A stretch of DNA of 64,000 nt from Glandiceps talaboti (Eukaryota; Hemichordata; Enteropneusta; Spengelidae). Both the position numbers and the translations under genes were made by a program. Shown here piece by piece: positions 1-12,939 of the stretch. How positions within the stretch are numbered: position 1 is the first letter of the stretch; every line of letters begins with the position of its first letter. The DNA lies in the NCBI RefSeq assembly GCF_964340395.1, contig NC_135558.1, positions 10,148,001 to 10,212,000 on the forward strand. Direction: 5' to 3'. The notes under the pieces were generated by a model. That model was not told the DNA's origin, searched no databases, and was given only the letters and a program-made list of their open reading frames with translations.

Positions 1-1430
1 TCACCAATTTCTAGATTCTTAGGCTTTAAATGTCAAATTGTTAACAATACATGTATGTATAGTTAGGGTGAACTCAGAGAAGTGTTCACCAAAATCTATT
101 TTCTAAGCCTTATATGCAGGTTATGTGAACTATGATATCCTCACTATGACTAGAAGATAATAATGATACGACAGAACCCGATGACATGCGAGTGCAAGTG
201 TGGTGTACTTGGGGTATTTGCATGAGTTTGTGCAGTGTTCTCTGCATCTGTACTTTCACAAGCGTAACCAGCAGAAAACACTGCAGTGCACTTACCCCTG
301 AGTATATCCCATACTGGAACTCATGTGGCATGGGGTTCTGTTATCATTAAATAAGTTTATCTGAAATGGCAAATTTCCATAAAAATCATACACCTCGATC
401 AAGTGATATCGTGTGTAGTAGCGAACGATCGCATCCTCATTTGCATGCAGGTATGCAATAATGTTTTCAGTCTTGCACTGCAGTGAATATAACCACTAGT
501 ATGTGTGCATCAGTGCAAGTAATCTCTGGTCCATATGTAATAAATTTGAGTACTTAATATTTTAGACACAGATATTTATTGTTTAGCAGTCACATCATGC
601 ATCAATGTAATTCAACAAAGAAGAACATTAATATCAAGTACATGGTGTTGCATGAAAAATACATGGTGACAAATTTGCATGAAAATCAGAATTAAAGTGA
701 AGTAAAAATATTTCTCAGAGTGGGTTACTTATTTCTTCTCTGAACTGTATCCCTTGTATGAAATACACACCTGGAACAATGTCCAGTCAGGACACTTTGT
801 GTCATTCTAGGACGAGGGATCATGAATACCAAACCAATGAGATCATTTTACTTTGTGGAGATAAAAATATGGTAAAATGAAGAATTGACATCAACACTTT
901 ACTTTTGTAAATGTCATTATATCAAAAATATGAGAATTCATTAAATGAAACATGGTTTGGAAATATAATTAATAACTTACAAGTTGATTAAATAAATCAC
1001 ATTGGCGTATCAAATACATGAACACTCAGTGTACTACTAAATGAAACACATTAAATTTATTTGACATTTCACAAAAAAAAAATCAAGATTTCGAACAAAT
1101 TTTTCAACAATGACTTTCAATTTAATTATCTATCAAACGTCATTAAATCAAATACACATATGCTTTAATATTAGTGAAACATTCAAATGAATTTGACATT
1201 TAACAGGAGAGAAAAAACAGCGTGTTGAGATTTCTGAAACATTTTATGACAATGTTCGTCACATACAAAATTTCCATAGTATGAATCGTGCAGCATTAGT
1301 AACCAACATGTATTCATGCTACATTTGGTTATGGCTGTACAATATCTGTTCAATTTTCTCGAGGATTATGATTTAATACCCAATAGGTCAAAACAACCGT
1401 ATTACTGTCTGTGTGTGTGTACAGAAATAT
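1..1430. other. Non-coding stretch, nothing recognised
   Basis: This A+T-rich sequence has no long frame, no splice-flanked exon and no repeat that I can match elsewhere in the window. The small minus-strand frame near 110-331 has no recognisable protein features and I do not consider it a gene. Confidence 0.6.
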
Positions 1431-1433
1431 AAC

Positions 1434-1622
1434 ATTACAAGATAGAGCATGCATGTATGGTATTGTTACAACATTCAATACAACCCAGTGGTTGATCAAA
1501 ACCATTGATACTATTTTCTGAAGTACTTTAGCGGATTTTTTAGAACTCAAACTGTGGTCTATTTCCTTAAAGATATATATTAACAAGAAAGTTTGGTGTT
1601 GAAAGAGGGAATTTAAAATCAT
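1434..1622 (+). repeat. Left copy of a ~185-bp direct repeat flanking a MITE
   Basis: This segment is homologous to 1798-1983, with diverged but collinear sequence over its whole length. Shared blocks include the GGATTTTTT run, AAACTGTGGT, and AGTTTGGTGTTG near the 3' end. A copy of the GTGTGCCCTCTA-terminated MITE lies exactly between the two copies. Confidence 0.75.
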
Positions 1623-1790
1623 GTGCGCTCTCTAATGATAGTCAAATTTTGTCGTTTTGAGTCAAAATGAGAAAATTTGACATTTCTTGTGAGTCACAAC
1701 ATAGTAAGAGATAGGAGAACACCAAATTTTGGTGCATCACTAGAAATTGTGTGCATCAGTGGGATGTCAAATTGGCTTAGAGAACACACT
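1623..1790 (+). mobile_element. MITE, CCCTCTA-terminus family, copy 1
   Basis: This ~168-bp element matches the copies at 14764-14914, 32991-33261 and 50798-51190. Diagnostic inner blocks are the AAATTTTG block, GAGTCAAAATGAGAAAA, the CATAGTAAGAGATAGG block, CCAAATTTTGGTGCATCAC and AAATTGGCTTAGAG. Its left terminus reads GTGCGCTCTCTAA, a diverged form of the family end. It encodes no protein. The small frame over it, around 1677-1928, is incidental. Confidence 0.8.
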
Positions 1791-1797
1791 GTTTGTA

Positions 1798-1983
1798 ACA
1801 TTATAAGAAAGAGCGTGTATGTACCCAATACAACTCGGTGGTATATCAAAACTGTTCACACTATTTTCCAAAGTATTCTAGAGGATTTTTTGATATTGAA
1901 GTGTACAAACTGTGGTGTGGTTCTTTAAATATGATAGCACAACAGTTTGGTGTTGTGTGGGAAGGAATTCCAAATCACATTTG
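1798..1983 (+). repeat. Right copy of the ~185-bp direct repeat
   Basis: Partner of 1434-1622. The X-MITE-X' arrangement means either a tandem duplication with the element at the junction, or duplication of an X+MITE unit followed by loss of one MITE. Confidence 0.75.
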
Positions 1984-4085
1984 TACTTCAGCCTGGGTGT
2001 TAAATTCACAAATCATGAGCCAATCACATAGCCTGAAACTTTTTCCTCTCAACAGTATAGTTAGATGCTGTTTATAAAACCAATATATTATGGTTGTGTG
2101 TAAGTGAAATTCACAGTTCATAATGACTTGCAGCATAAAACTTTAATCATATTGTTCAGGAAAGATTTTGCATTGTAACAAAAATATGACATGTTTACAC
2201 TCTTGCTTTCTGCTTTCAGTGAAAAGTACTTAATGCAAATATGAATACATGTTATAGTGTTGTGCCACCACACTGAAGGTGTTTTGTATCTCCTTCATTT
2301 CAAACATTGTACTTGTATGTATTTTATCACTTTCCAGTTCTAAACAAACAAAAAACTTTAAATTTTAAATTTCCTTACTTAATACAGATATTTTTCCCGG
2401 CTCACTTTTGAAGTAGGAAACACAAGTAAGTCCTGTCAATTGGTTTGTATTGCATTTGACACCTACTATTCTTTGAAATGTTTCACTGAGGTTGTTAACT
2501 TCTCCATGCAGGTTTGTTATGAATGAAACCACAACAGACTAAGGTCAAAGGTCACAGATGGCATAAAAAAAGAAAGCCTCATGCATGGTAAAAGCGTGCC
2601 CTTTGTGGCTGCAGTTTCAATGGTTACATCAACAATTTGAATGAAAGGTCCTAGATTTGTAAAATATCTGTTATATTTGCCATAAAAATGGTGACTATAT
2701 AAATAACAAAATGGTAATTTACATGTTGTTTACTACAAGGATTAGACCATGGGAAGCCATACAACTGCACTTAAAATGTCTGAACCATCGATACCTAACA
2801 TATAAATATAAACTACATCCAATACAAACTGCATCCTGAAACCTATGTAGCCAAATTTCTCTGGCAGGGGAAAGCCAAAACGACAAGATTTGACACACGT
2901 ACAGTATAGCATTGTGAATTGAAAACACGACGAACGTGACATCAGTGTAAAACATGTGACATTACACCATTCATATGTCACTAGGTCAGTGTATATGTAT
3001 AAACACACATTACCACGATATGTCGATTACATACCGTCACTCTTGGCATAGAAAAACCAAAATCATGGCCTTCCATCTCTCTAACATACTACATCAGCTT
3101 GGCACTCATATTTTGATTGTCGTTTAGTAACTAACCATGCCTTGTGCAGTCAAACCAAATACATACATTGAGCTGGAAGACCATAATCCCTAGTATATTT
3201 TATACATCATAGACAGATTACTGTCACCAGTGTCTATATTATCCGTCAAGTACAACTTGCAAAACATGCACTGTATCCAGACAGTCATTCAAACACATAT
3301 CGATAAAACCCTAAACAACATTCCCCCCTTTTGAATCTTCCCGAGGGCGAATACCAATACAATTACAATGAACTCTACATGTAACGACTAGCTAAATTGA
3401 AAGCATCACTTGTACTAACCTGACTCTGTGCAAAACTCTCCCTTTCACTTGCGGTTTGTGATCTCTATCTCTCTAATTAACTCAATGGTAATAAGCTATC
3501 CAAACAGGCAGACATTGGCCCTGTTAACAGTTAATTTCAAATGTATACCAACATCAAACTGGCCTTCTCTGTGAGTGGTGATTGTTGAACTAGACTATGT
3601 AGGAAAGTGACAAAGCTATGGCTGTTACTCACTATTGTTCATTATCATACAAGCCTACTCAAGCATTGAATAGACTATGACAGTGTGAATCATTGGCCTA
3701 GCCTGTTTACTATTAATGAGGCTATATTTGCATGCCTCTCTTTTGTTCTGCAAAATACCCATTTCATAGATTCTACTGGTCTTACAAGAACCGCACCCCT
3801 GGTTTTAAGTACTCATGAATATTTATAATTATACACTCATCACATATATAAAGAGATACAACCCTCTAATCTAATTGCTTTACCATCCTGATTTCAATTC
3901 ATTGATTTTATTTCATTTTTTTCAATTTTTTTCAGTTTATAGAAGTAGTAATAGTTTCACTGACAAACTACAGCACTAAATTCATTTCTAATAACAGAAT
4001 CACAAATGTGAGAATTTTACTTGTATTTTAAATTATAAATTAATTTCATCAATACAAATATTGGTATACTGTTTTACAGTACAAC
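1984..4085. other. Non-coding stretch, nothing recognised
   Basis: No array, element or coding exon could be supported. Short frames on the minus strand around 2719-3008 show no recognisable domain. Confidence 0.55.
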
Positions 4086-4089
4086 AGTT

Positions 4090-4560
4090 TTAAAGGCAAA
4101 TGTCACAGATTAAAATTTAGGTGTCAAAAACGGTTGTCTGATGGGGTACTGAAAAAGTTGGGACTAAACTAAAGAATGACCATTTTAATCAATATGGTTT
4201 CAATGATGATAAGATAATACTAATCAAAGACAGTTGTAGTCAGACAAGATTAAGGGATTAAGACTACATTTGGATTAAGATTGAAATTTAGGTTTGAAAT
4301 GTAGTTCTCTGACAGAGCTAAACAGTTGGTCCAGAACAAAAGAAAGATTCTATGTAATCCACTGATAAGATAACACTAATATAATGTGAGAACCTGGGAT
4401 TGAAACCTTGGCCTTTAAAGGTCTGGTTCAGATTAGGTGAAAAACAGCTGTCTAGTATAGCTATAGAAAAAGATGGGTCTATGTAATCCTAAATGTCTCC
4501 ACTGATAAGATAACACTGTGAGAACCTGGGATTGAAACCTTGGCCTTTAACTATTTTTGT
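4090..4560 (+). repeat. Diverged repeat family R, + orientation, 2-3 units
   Basis: The blocks CACTGATAAGATAACACT and GGGATTGAAACCTTGGCCTT occur twice (about 4360-4420 and 4500-4552). They are preceded by CTGTCTGATGGGG and GTCTAGTATAGC blocks. The same family is present in the opposite orientation at 5520-6180 and as a single copy at 37965-38115. Confidence 0.7.
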
Positions 4561-5500
4561 TTTTGAAGGTAATTGTATATGCAAGATACTACCATAGTAC
4601 AATAAATGTATTTGTATACTTGGCATGTATCATCAAGACTTTATATCCATGCATGATATTGTACGTGATAACCCAACTTATTGCAATTCTGGATTTCATT
4701 CAAAACTTGATTCCTGGTATAGATAATATATCCAATCATATGCAAATTACTTTCCCAGTTAATGGAAAGACATCCCCTATTTAAACCTGATGAAAAGGGG
4801 AACACATTACTCTGTACAACCCCATTCAACTTTTCTCTCCTTTTATAAGTTTCTAAAATTATATCATGAATAATTCAAATGCAAAATTTCCTTAATTGTA
4901 AAATATCATTGTCATTGAAAAGTGTTCTATTTTACAACTTCTTGTAAAATAATATCCCTTTTGTCAGTTTTCGGTAATTTCTGTGGAACGATTTTCATCA
5001 TGTTGCAATTTTTTTTCATTACCTTTAGGTAATCATGGCATACAGCATTGTTAGCTATGCACTGAATATGTCTATCAGAGTGACTTTATTCACCCATTGT
5101 ACAATAGGCAGGTTCTACTTATTAAACTTTGAATGAGACTGATTCACTTTTGTGCTACTCATGGCAGCCCTAATCTGAAAACCTCATACAAAATTCATCT
5201 TTTTTTCATAATTTTACTGCAAGTAGCTCTTTATATTAATGACATGACTCAAAACTCTATATGGCATAGTTATAACAATTCAATTCCATGATATGTCATA
5301 CATCTCCCATATGATTGCGTAAGCTGTACATTTGATATTTGATTATTTCATCTGCAGAGATTCAGTTATTACACATTTTTAACAAGAACACTGAAGAATC
5401 CTCAAAATAGAAACATACTTTTTTCGTCATTTGTACTGTATAAACAATACTTTATCATTATATTTAGATAACCAAACTTTAAAGTTTCATGTTGTTTCTT
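4561..5500. other. Non-coding stretch, nothing recognised
   Basis: A+T-rich sequence with no supported feature. The frame around 4557-4784 has no identifiable protein character. Confidence 0.5.
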
Positions 5501-5519
5501 GGTATTAATTAATTTTAAT

Positions 5520-6180
5520 TTAAAAATTGTAAAGACCAGGGTTTCAATTCCAGGTTATCACTTTATTGTAGCCAAAAAGGATGACTTTAGATTATTCTTT
5601 TGTTCCACACCAACTTTTTTCTATAGCGCTGCCAGACAACTACTTTCACATGTAAAGAGGAATCTGACTTTAAACCTTGAATCTTTAAACTTTGAATTCC
5701 AGTGTCATATTACCACAATCTTATTTGTAAAAGTGTAGTCAAAAGGATTTCATCAGATTATTTTCTTGTTCTACATCATTTTTTTTTCTATAACTCTGCC
5801 AGACAACTACTTTCACACCTAAATATCAATAAAAACTGGGATGTGTTAATCCCATAGTCTTGGATTAGTAATATACATGTATTATCACCAGTAGAGCCAT
5901 AAGGATTACATAGGACCATTCTTCTGTTCACGACAAACCCTTTCAACAACTCTGCCAAACAACTTCATTCATACCTACAAATGTTTAATAAAAATTGGAA
6001 TCTGGCTTATAAACCCAATGTCTGAATCCTATAATCTCATATTACCACTATCTAAACAGTGGAGTCATAAGAATTACATCGGACCACTCTTTTGTTCTAT
6101 AGGCTAGCTCTGTAAGTCAACTATATTTCACACCTAGATTTTAATCCAAATCAAAACTGGCTCTTTAGTATTCTGTTTAT
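5520..6180 (-). repeat. Repeat family R, - orientation, about 4 tandem units of ~170 bp
   Basis: Recurrent blocks are CTCTGCCAGACAACTACTTTC or close variants at about 5625, 5800, 5955 and 6100. Each is preceded by a block like ATTATTCTTTTGTTC and followed by CACACCTA. The reverse complement matches the units at 4.1-4.55 kb and 37.97-38.11 kb. The frame at 5499-5738 lies inside this array and is not a gene. Confidence 0.75.
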
Positions 6181-6185
6181 ATCAC

Positions 6186-6437
6186 AATAGGGAACTTGCA
6201 AACCCGCCATGTTGAATGTTGCATCATGGGAAATGTGATAATAAATACTAAAAAAATAGTATCGTAAACAATAATGTTACATTGTTTTTAACCACAAATG
6301 ATCAATTCATAGTTGCCCTGACCATTGTGGGAGGTTAATTTTATCGGTAGCTCATGATTAGGTATTACAGTAACCACAGATAATCCCATAGTCCTTTGTG
6401 TATGGGCATGCTCAGTTTGGATTGCAACTTCCCTATT
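6186..6437 (+). mobile_element. MITE with 16-bp TIR, AATAGGGAA family, complete copy
   Basis: The element is 252 bp. The left end AATAGGGAACTTGCAA and the right end TTGCAACTTCCCTATT are inverted repeats differing at one position. Related copies are 12446-12647 (truncated) and 61143-61395 (inverted orientation). Shared internal blocks include CATGTTGAATGTTGCAT, AATGATCAATTCATAG and CAAAGGACTATGGG (the last in inverse orientation at 61 kb). No transposase frame is present, so it is non-autonomous. Confidence 0.88.
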
Positions 6438-6554
6438 AAAGAAAATACATGAAATTTCAAACATGTCAGAAGAATCCAACTCTGTTAAAGTGCTGATATT
6501 GGTGTACTACACGTATTTACTTTTATTCTAACATTTTCATCTGCAAGGTCAGGG

Positions 6555-6690
6555 AAGCAAAATCCTATTGATATGCAAAATATTTAGAGTAAGCAAACAA
6601 TATGGTAATTATATGCAAATGTTATCATAATAAAGCAACTGCAGTAATGATATGCAAATTACATTAGATAAACAAATATGTTAATTTTAT
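6555..6690 (+). repeat. Short repeat with ATGCAAAT-type octamers
   Basis: Three spaced copies of a TATGCAAAT-containing block occur at roughly 60-bp spacing, interleaved with GATATGCAAA and AAACAATATGGTAAT / AAACAAATATGTTAAT. ATGCAAAT is the POU-domain octamer, but at this A+T content its occurrence alone says little. Confidence 0.5.
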
Positions 6691-8780
6691 GCAAATACTG
6701 TTACAGATTTAAAAGAAGCAAATATGATAGTACACTAATGTTGTCAATATTGATACAAAAATTATAGTTGTTAATATTTTTCAAATTCAGAACCAAGTAT
6801 CTGAATACTAGTAAGATGAGAAACCATCAAAATGGCTTAGACCTTCAAATCACTTCATGGTGTGGTATAGTGGCAAATTCACGAAAACTATTTTGTTTTG
6901 AAACCTTACATCTTGAATCTTTCACTGACTGAAAGTGGGGTCAAAGTTCAATTAACAGACCTTCCCCTTTGTGACACAAGTATCCTTGTATTGGATACAC
7001 CCAACACTGGGAAGGCTTACATCTATCTGTCACACTGTGAGTGTGTGTGAAATCATGAAGCCATACATATCAAATATTTTGTTTCTCCATTCTCTGTTCC
7101 ACAAAAGCAGTCGTCAAACTGGGTGTGGTTTCCAGACCTGTACGTTTCTTTGAATTATGTGAAAAGTCTTGCGAAATGTTATGTTCTGTTTTGATTGATA
7201 ACCCAAACAAAAATACCTCCTTTTACATTTTATTTACAAATAAGATTTTTGCAAAGGATATTTGATTTTGGTGGTAGATTTACAGTTATGGCATACGATT
7301 GATAACATGTTCAAACATTTCATAGAAGTACACTAAAGACAGTTTTCCTTGTTGTCATGGTTACATTGTAAAAACAGTAACAATAAAATCCAGTAAATTT
7401 TGCAAAAAGAATTATTTTTCAACGGAAGTTGAACAATCTAGCGATAATGGATTTTTGAATTTCTGACTACTATCTCATTAAATGAATATCACATCAGACA
7501 AATTTAAATTTAAGTACTTCAAGTTCAGTGTTATTGAAATATTTTCCATGGCATGAAAATTTCGATAACAGAATACTCCTTCAAACAATATTAGACCTAT
7601 TTTGTGATGTCTGATTAGTTCTGAATCACAGACTAACTCATTAGGTGAATACCACTTCATACTGTTTGCTCAGTATTTTCCCGCCAAAATCAGGACAAAT
7701 TATATATTTTTGGGGTAACTTTTTTTTTTGCATATTTTCATTTCATTTTAGACTCATCTCACAGAAATAGTGTTTATTAATTACAAGCAGGTCAATTTTT
7801 TTGGAGCATCTGGCTTAAAATCATCCAAATTTGATAAAAAAAAAAAATCTTCAAAATTGAATCTCGAGAGCCACTCACATGTTTGACAGACATGGGGCAG
7901 TAAATGTACTACAGCAAGGATTAAATACTCAAATGTCATCACTATTTCGAGTAGTGCTTTAACCTTTAGATGGATGGATGTTGAATAATTCAATAGTGCA
8001 TTTCTTTAAAATTATTACGTATGTATTTCAGGGCTGGTGCCTGCTTGTGATTCTCTTCCATCAGATTATGCAAATCTTGACAGCTATACTTCATGAATTT
8101 AACTGGTTTTTTCTTTGTTACCGACTTTAATTACCTATTAGCTACCCTGATCTTATTGTACTGTCTAAAGCATTCCAAGCTATTGAGTGGAATACTAGAA
8201 AAGTATAATGTTCAATGGACTGTTCTTTCATTGCATATAACATGAAATGAGAGTCCATTATTTTGCAAACTACTTCAGCCATCAATTAGGTTCAATTGAG
8301 CCATTGTCTAGTATAGCTAATTAAGATTGGATCCCCTACAGTGTATATTGTTGCAAGTAATGGATGGCAGACACTTCATAAATAATGTATCAGTTCTTAG
8401 ATTTTGCAGCTGAAATGACAGCCTGTGCCCTGAAGAGTATTTCTATGAGTCTGTGCACTTTGACCGCAGGTTAGGTCGCAAGCTTCACATTGTAAATGGA
8501 TTGGCATGGATGAAATATTATTATGGTTTTGGTGACCAAATTAATTTTGCACAATTACCATGAACTGGTTTTCCTTTTTATTGAGAATTGCTAAATGTTT
8601 TTTTTTTTTGCTAATATGGGTTCTAGTTCTTTACTATCAAATACAGCTGATAATTTTAAATTGTTAGGAAAATAATCAGATGCCTATAAAGGTGTGTAGT
8701 TTCAACCAACAATTTCAAATTTCTACTTATTTCTATGAAAAGTTTCTAATAGTCCAGCAGTTTTAGGATCAACTGTAAAA
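6691..8780. other. Non-coding stretch, nothing recognised
   Basis: No supported gene or element. A weak local similarity (CTCATTAAATGAATATCAC near 7473 and CTCATTAGGTGAATACCAC near 7637) suggests an old short duplication. Confidence 0.5.
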
Positions 8781-8854
8781 TTATATGGAAAGTAATAACA
8801 ATATACGGCAATACAATATGTTACTAATTAATTTAATAATTCCACAAAAAAAAA

Positions 8855-9095
8855 ATTGTGTTCACAGCTTTGCCAAAGAACGTAATATTTGTAAGTTCAC
8901 AGCTTCAATTTACCCTGTGTTCACAGTTTTGCTAGTGAACCGGTTGTTTTGCAAATTCACAACTTCAACCAAAAATATTAATGATTTTTTTTTTTAAATT
9001 CTGAGGGAAAATGTCTGTTCACAACATCAATTATGTCAAATCCTGGAGAAAGAACATAGTACGAGTTCACAGCTTCAACCAACAATGTGTAAAAC
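8855..9095 (+). repeat. Diverged tandem repeat built on GTTCACAGCTTCAA
   Basis: GTTCACAGCTTTGCC, GTTCACAGCTTCAATT, GTTCACAGTTTTGCT, AATTCACAACTTCAACCAA, GTTCACAACATCAAT and GTTCACAGCTTCAACCAA occur in succession at roughly 35-60 bp spacing. Confidence 0.7.
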
Positions 9096-9689
9096 CTGTT
9101 ATGAAAATCTGCACACCAGACAAACCCATCAATCTTGTCAATATATAAGCTGATAGATCGGATGCATTGTGACCTCTGACCTCTGATTAAGAGTTGTGTG
9201 AATAGAAACACTTCTCAGAATATTAAATCACACCACAGTGATTTATTCTTAATACTTGATAGGTATATCCACTGAGACACATTTTCAATTAAAGTACATT
9301 GCATACTTGTACCTTATAATGGCTGTCATCTAAATTGTGTGCCATGTATCATGTATTGTATTCCTAATGCCATGACAGCTAGTTATTGTGTGTATGCAAC
9401 CAACATATGGAGTCCTTGTTGTACTCTGATCCAATTCAGTTCCGCAGTGATTAACTTTGATATGAGTTTTCTACAAATTGCAAAGAACTGGGCTAGTATT
9501 ATCTTACATTTTGAGGCTATCGAGAAATGAGGTTGCTGGGTGATTGCATTTAGTAGTTGGGGGTAAGGATATAAGGAGAGGGTGTGGAATAAGGTGGGTG
9601 GTGGAACTGGCTAAAACCTGGAACCAAGTGAAAGTGATACCAAGTTTGGTAGAAGCATACAGTGCATTGTAGATTGTTGGAAATTTGGC

Positions 9690-9795
9690 AAGTATCAACC
9701 CCCTGAATTCCCCCAGATTATTTAGCAAGAAATGTCCCTCCCCCAGATTATTTGGCAAGAACTGCCTCTCCCCCCCATTATGTGGCAAGAATTAC
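9690..9795 (+). repeat. ~30-bp minisatellite, 3 units
   Basis: Three successive units follow the pattern CCCCCAGATTATTTGGCAAGAA plus a short spacer, at about 9710, 9740 and 9770. The third is altered to ATTATGTGGCAAGAATT. Confidence 0.8.
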
Positions 9796-10290
9796 CCCTT
9801 TTAGATTAGCAAAATTACTGATTGTTACACACTTTTGCCATTTGAAACTGAATAAACATATACAGGAAACTGTATTCACACTGCCCAGTGGCTGTACTTT
9901 AGTCTACATGCTAAATGTGGTATTGAATTGTACAGACAGATCTTGAGCTTGATGCAATGGAAAGCACTAGACTACTGTATTTTGGTTTACAACATAGACA
10001 TTGAGTGACAGATACCGAGATAGTGAATGGAAGACACCATGGGATGATGATAATACTCCCACTCTGTCTGTAGGCCACACATCCGTAGCAGCCAGGTGTC
10101 AGATATGTACATCTCAAGTATCTGAATTAGACAGATGTGTGGCCTGTAGGCTGATGTGTTGTATATTAAAACATGGCATTTTAGAGTGAAAGCACAAAAT
10201 ATAAAGTGATCGGCAAATACAGCTAAAACAGGGAGTGTTATCAGAAGACTGTACATAAGTTACATTTATGAACAATGTAGATCATTTGGC
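9796..10290. other. Non-coding stretch with a weak inverted repeat
   Basis: AGGCCACACATC (about 10072) and its complement GATGTGTGGCCT (about 10134) form an inverted repeat. The surrounding arms are not collinear, so I do not call an element. No gene is supported. Confidence 0.4.
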
Positions 10291-10293
10291 ATG

Positions 10294-10537
10294 TTGAGGG
10301 TGTTGTTTTACCTGCTAGACAACAACTTTGCAAATGTATTTTACATATAGTCTTCTGGTGAATGCTGCCTGTTTCAGCTGTAAGCCTTTGTGGGAACACT
10401 TAAATCGTAATATCATACACTCTTGGCTGTATTGAATCACCTGTGGGTAAAAATATTTGTGTAGCAGTACTGAATATGGTACAATATTACCAATCAAATT
10501 GATTTTTGGGTCCATAGCCAAAAATCAGCACCCTCAA
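10294..10537 (-). mobile_element. MITE-like element, TTGAGGGTG terminus, complete copy
   Basis: The left end TTGAGGGTGTTGTTTT and the right end AAAATCAGCACCCTCAA are imperfect inverted repeats about 244 bp apart. The reverse complement matches 26282-26430, including TATGGACCCAAAAA, CAATTTGATT and GTGATTCAATAC in order. A small minus-strand frame inside (around 10315-10521) is incidental. Confidence 0.72.
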
Positions 10538-10544
10538 TGAATCA

Positions 10545-11345
10545 CAATTTCAACTTTTAATATCGCTGGACTACTAAATATAGATAAAACAGACCTCTAA
10601 CTGACAAATACAATGTCAAATTTTTTGGTATTTTAACAATTTTCAGTGAATATATTGTTAATTGTTAGATCGAAAAAAAACCCCCAACAACCCAGTTCCA
10701 GCTAGTGCAGGTCTAATGTAATTCACTAGAATTAATATCTTTCAAGCCTACTTGAAAATAATAGTGGGTACTTGAAGTATTGCCCTTAATATATATTACA
10801 GTAATAACATTTCCAATATGTAATTCTGTCAATGAAAGTGGGATTGTCATTTCAGTTGGATAGTGTTGTTGATAATTCTGAGTCAAATTAATGTCAGCCC
10901 TTGGTATTATTAGATTTTGCTACACCACTCTTATGGTAATTATTATTACAATTTTAATATTGAAACTGTTTTACCGAGACTGAAATGGTGTCAATGCGGA
11001 GCATCACGTTTACGTTAAATATTACAAAATATGATTATACAAATTTACTGATATTTATTAAAATGGCAGTCTTTTGTCAGTGTTTTTATCCGTGGGTGTT
11101 TTATTATATTGCTACCATGATATACGACATACATATTTTACTAAAATTATAGCCAAATTAACAACACACTGCATGTGCTAACCTACATGTATAGATTATA
11201 ACAAATCACATACACTTGGGTATATAGTGTGCAACAACAGTATCTTTAGATATTATTCCTACTTTTTTCTCTCTGTCCAGCCAAGGAAAATACAAGTGAC
11301 CTAAGTGGCTTTGTCACTATGAGTCACTAGATGCAAAGTCACAAA
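10545..11345. other. Non-coding stretch, nothing recognised
   Basis: A+T-rich, no supported feature. Confidence 0.5.
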
Positions 11346-11350
11346 CACTT

Positions 11351-11690
11351 AGCCTAAAAAAACAATTGTTTGGTTCCGGTTACCTGACCTCACCTAGTTT
11401 TTTCACTGCCAACCCTAAACTTTTTTTTTGTCATATTCGAGAAAAAAATAATAAAATCACAAATATTGTGATCTCACAAGAAATAGTGGATGTGGATGGA
11501 AACTGACATCAACTTAAAAAGACAATATAAATCTGATAGGAAGTAATAGACAACACAGAGACCATTTGGAAAACAATGGAAAACCTGATGACATTCACAC
11601 AGAAAAAAAAAATTTACTTACTCCATCTGTTCTAAAATTGAACGGAATTGGAACCACGTAATTTTTTTTATTATGCTTTAGGTCGTGAGT
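11351..11690 (+). mobile_element. MITE-like T-rich element, CCTAA...TGGTTCC family, copy 1
   Basis: This segment matches the reverse complement of 17955-18302 over about 340 bp. Shared blocks include GGTTCCGGTTACCTGACC, CCAACCCTAAACTTTTTTT, CATATTCGAGAAAAAAA, AACTGACATCAACTTAAAAA and ACACAGAGACCAT. The two ends of this copy, AGCCTAAAAAAACAATT and the complement of AATTTTTTTTATTATGCTTTAGG, are loosely inverted. No coding capacity. Confidence 0.8.
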
Positions 11691-12440
11691 ATTTTCCGGC
11701 TGATTGAGGAAAACTTTTGGGAATAATAAATAATACAATTCTACCTCCCCAAGCATATAATTTATGAAAAATTGGGAAAACTAATGGTGCATTGGAACAT
11801 TTTGACTCATATTTCAAGCATCACAGAACCAGTGATGTTAAACACAGGTTATACATCTATATTTTCTGTTCAAAGACAATAACTTGGCTTGTGCAAGTAT
11901 ACTTGGTGATTACATGCATTTTTGTGATTATTATGAAATATGGCAAAGTTTTTTTTATATGAGTAAAACTATAATTTAAAGGCAGTGTGTGTTACACAAT
12001 ATAACGACATGACTAAGAGATCAGATATTATCTGACAGTACTGTCAAAGGCTATTTATCAAACACATATTTCATTTTTTTTTATAGATAATCCATAATTT
12101 ATCACAACCATTCAGGCTAACTCATTGATATGTGTTGAAACTACCATACAAGTAATATATACTGCTCTGCTTAGAATAGCGATAGGTGAATGGCGCCCTC
12201 TCTTTGACTGAAAACATAGACATGTCATGGGATATCTTTGTCTCTCACCCATCTTTATTGCTCTGTGATTTTTCATAGGAAAGCTCACGTTGTCTCATAT
12301 AAAACCTTTAGACTAGCACTTTGTAACAGTTTCAACACCATTCTGGAACTATTAGACTGAAAACACAGACATTACAATCCAGTAATTTATCTGTCATCAT
12401 CTATATTGATGCTAGAAAACAATTACTAAATTTTAGGAGA
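11691..12440. other. Non-coding stretch, nothing recognised
   Basis: No feature supported. A short GGCGCCCTCT string occurs near 12194, a weak match to the CTCF core. Confidence 0.45.
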
Positions 12441-12445
12441 ACTTG

Positions 12446-12647
12446 CAATAGGGAACTTGCAAACCCGCCATGTTGAATGTTGCATGATGGGAAATGTGAT
12501 AATAAATGCTAATCAATTAGTATAAGGAACAATATTGTTATATTGTTTGTAACCACAAATGATCAATTCATAGTCACCCTGACCATTGTGGAAGGTTTAT
12601 TTTATCGGTAGCTCCAGATGAGGTAATACGATAACCTCAGATAATCC
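12446..12647 (+). mobile_element. MITE, AATAGGGAA family, 3'-truncated copy
   Basis: Begins with CAATAGGGAACTTGCAA and is collinear with 6186-6437 for about 200 bp, but stops after GATAATCC, so the last ~45 bp including the right TIR is missing. Confidence 0.85.
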
Positions 12648-12939
12648 ATGTAGTTACAAGAATAAAATTCATAGTCTAACATTACTAACACTGAGAAACA
12701 GCTTCACAACACCATATTGCAACTGTTTTTTGAATTTGGGTGCTATGTAAGTCTTTAAGTGACAAAATAAGAGGCTAGGTATAGTGACATAATGTTCTTT
12801 GGGAATGAGTTAAAGTTGTGACAAAAATCGCAATGACTTAAACAGACACTATAAAGTTTAATCACTATCACTTTCACTTTCAGACAGAAAATGTAGACTG
12901 CAAATAAAATGGAAATGCTGGCAGCTGTGTTACCTGGTT

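Noticed and set aside
6185-6440. TA target-site duplication for the AATAGGGAA MITE
   Set aside because: The 61-kb copy is compatible with TA, but the 6-kb and 12-kb copies do not show it, and the terminal base is ambiguous.
10045-10245. Fold-back element based on AGGCCACACATC and GATAATACTCCC inverted pairs
   Set aside because: The spacing between the two motif pairs differs strongly between arms (about 14 versus 88 nt), so the arms are not collinear.
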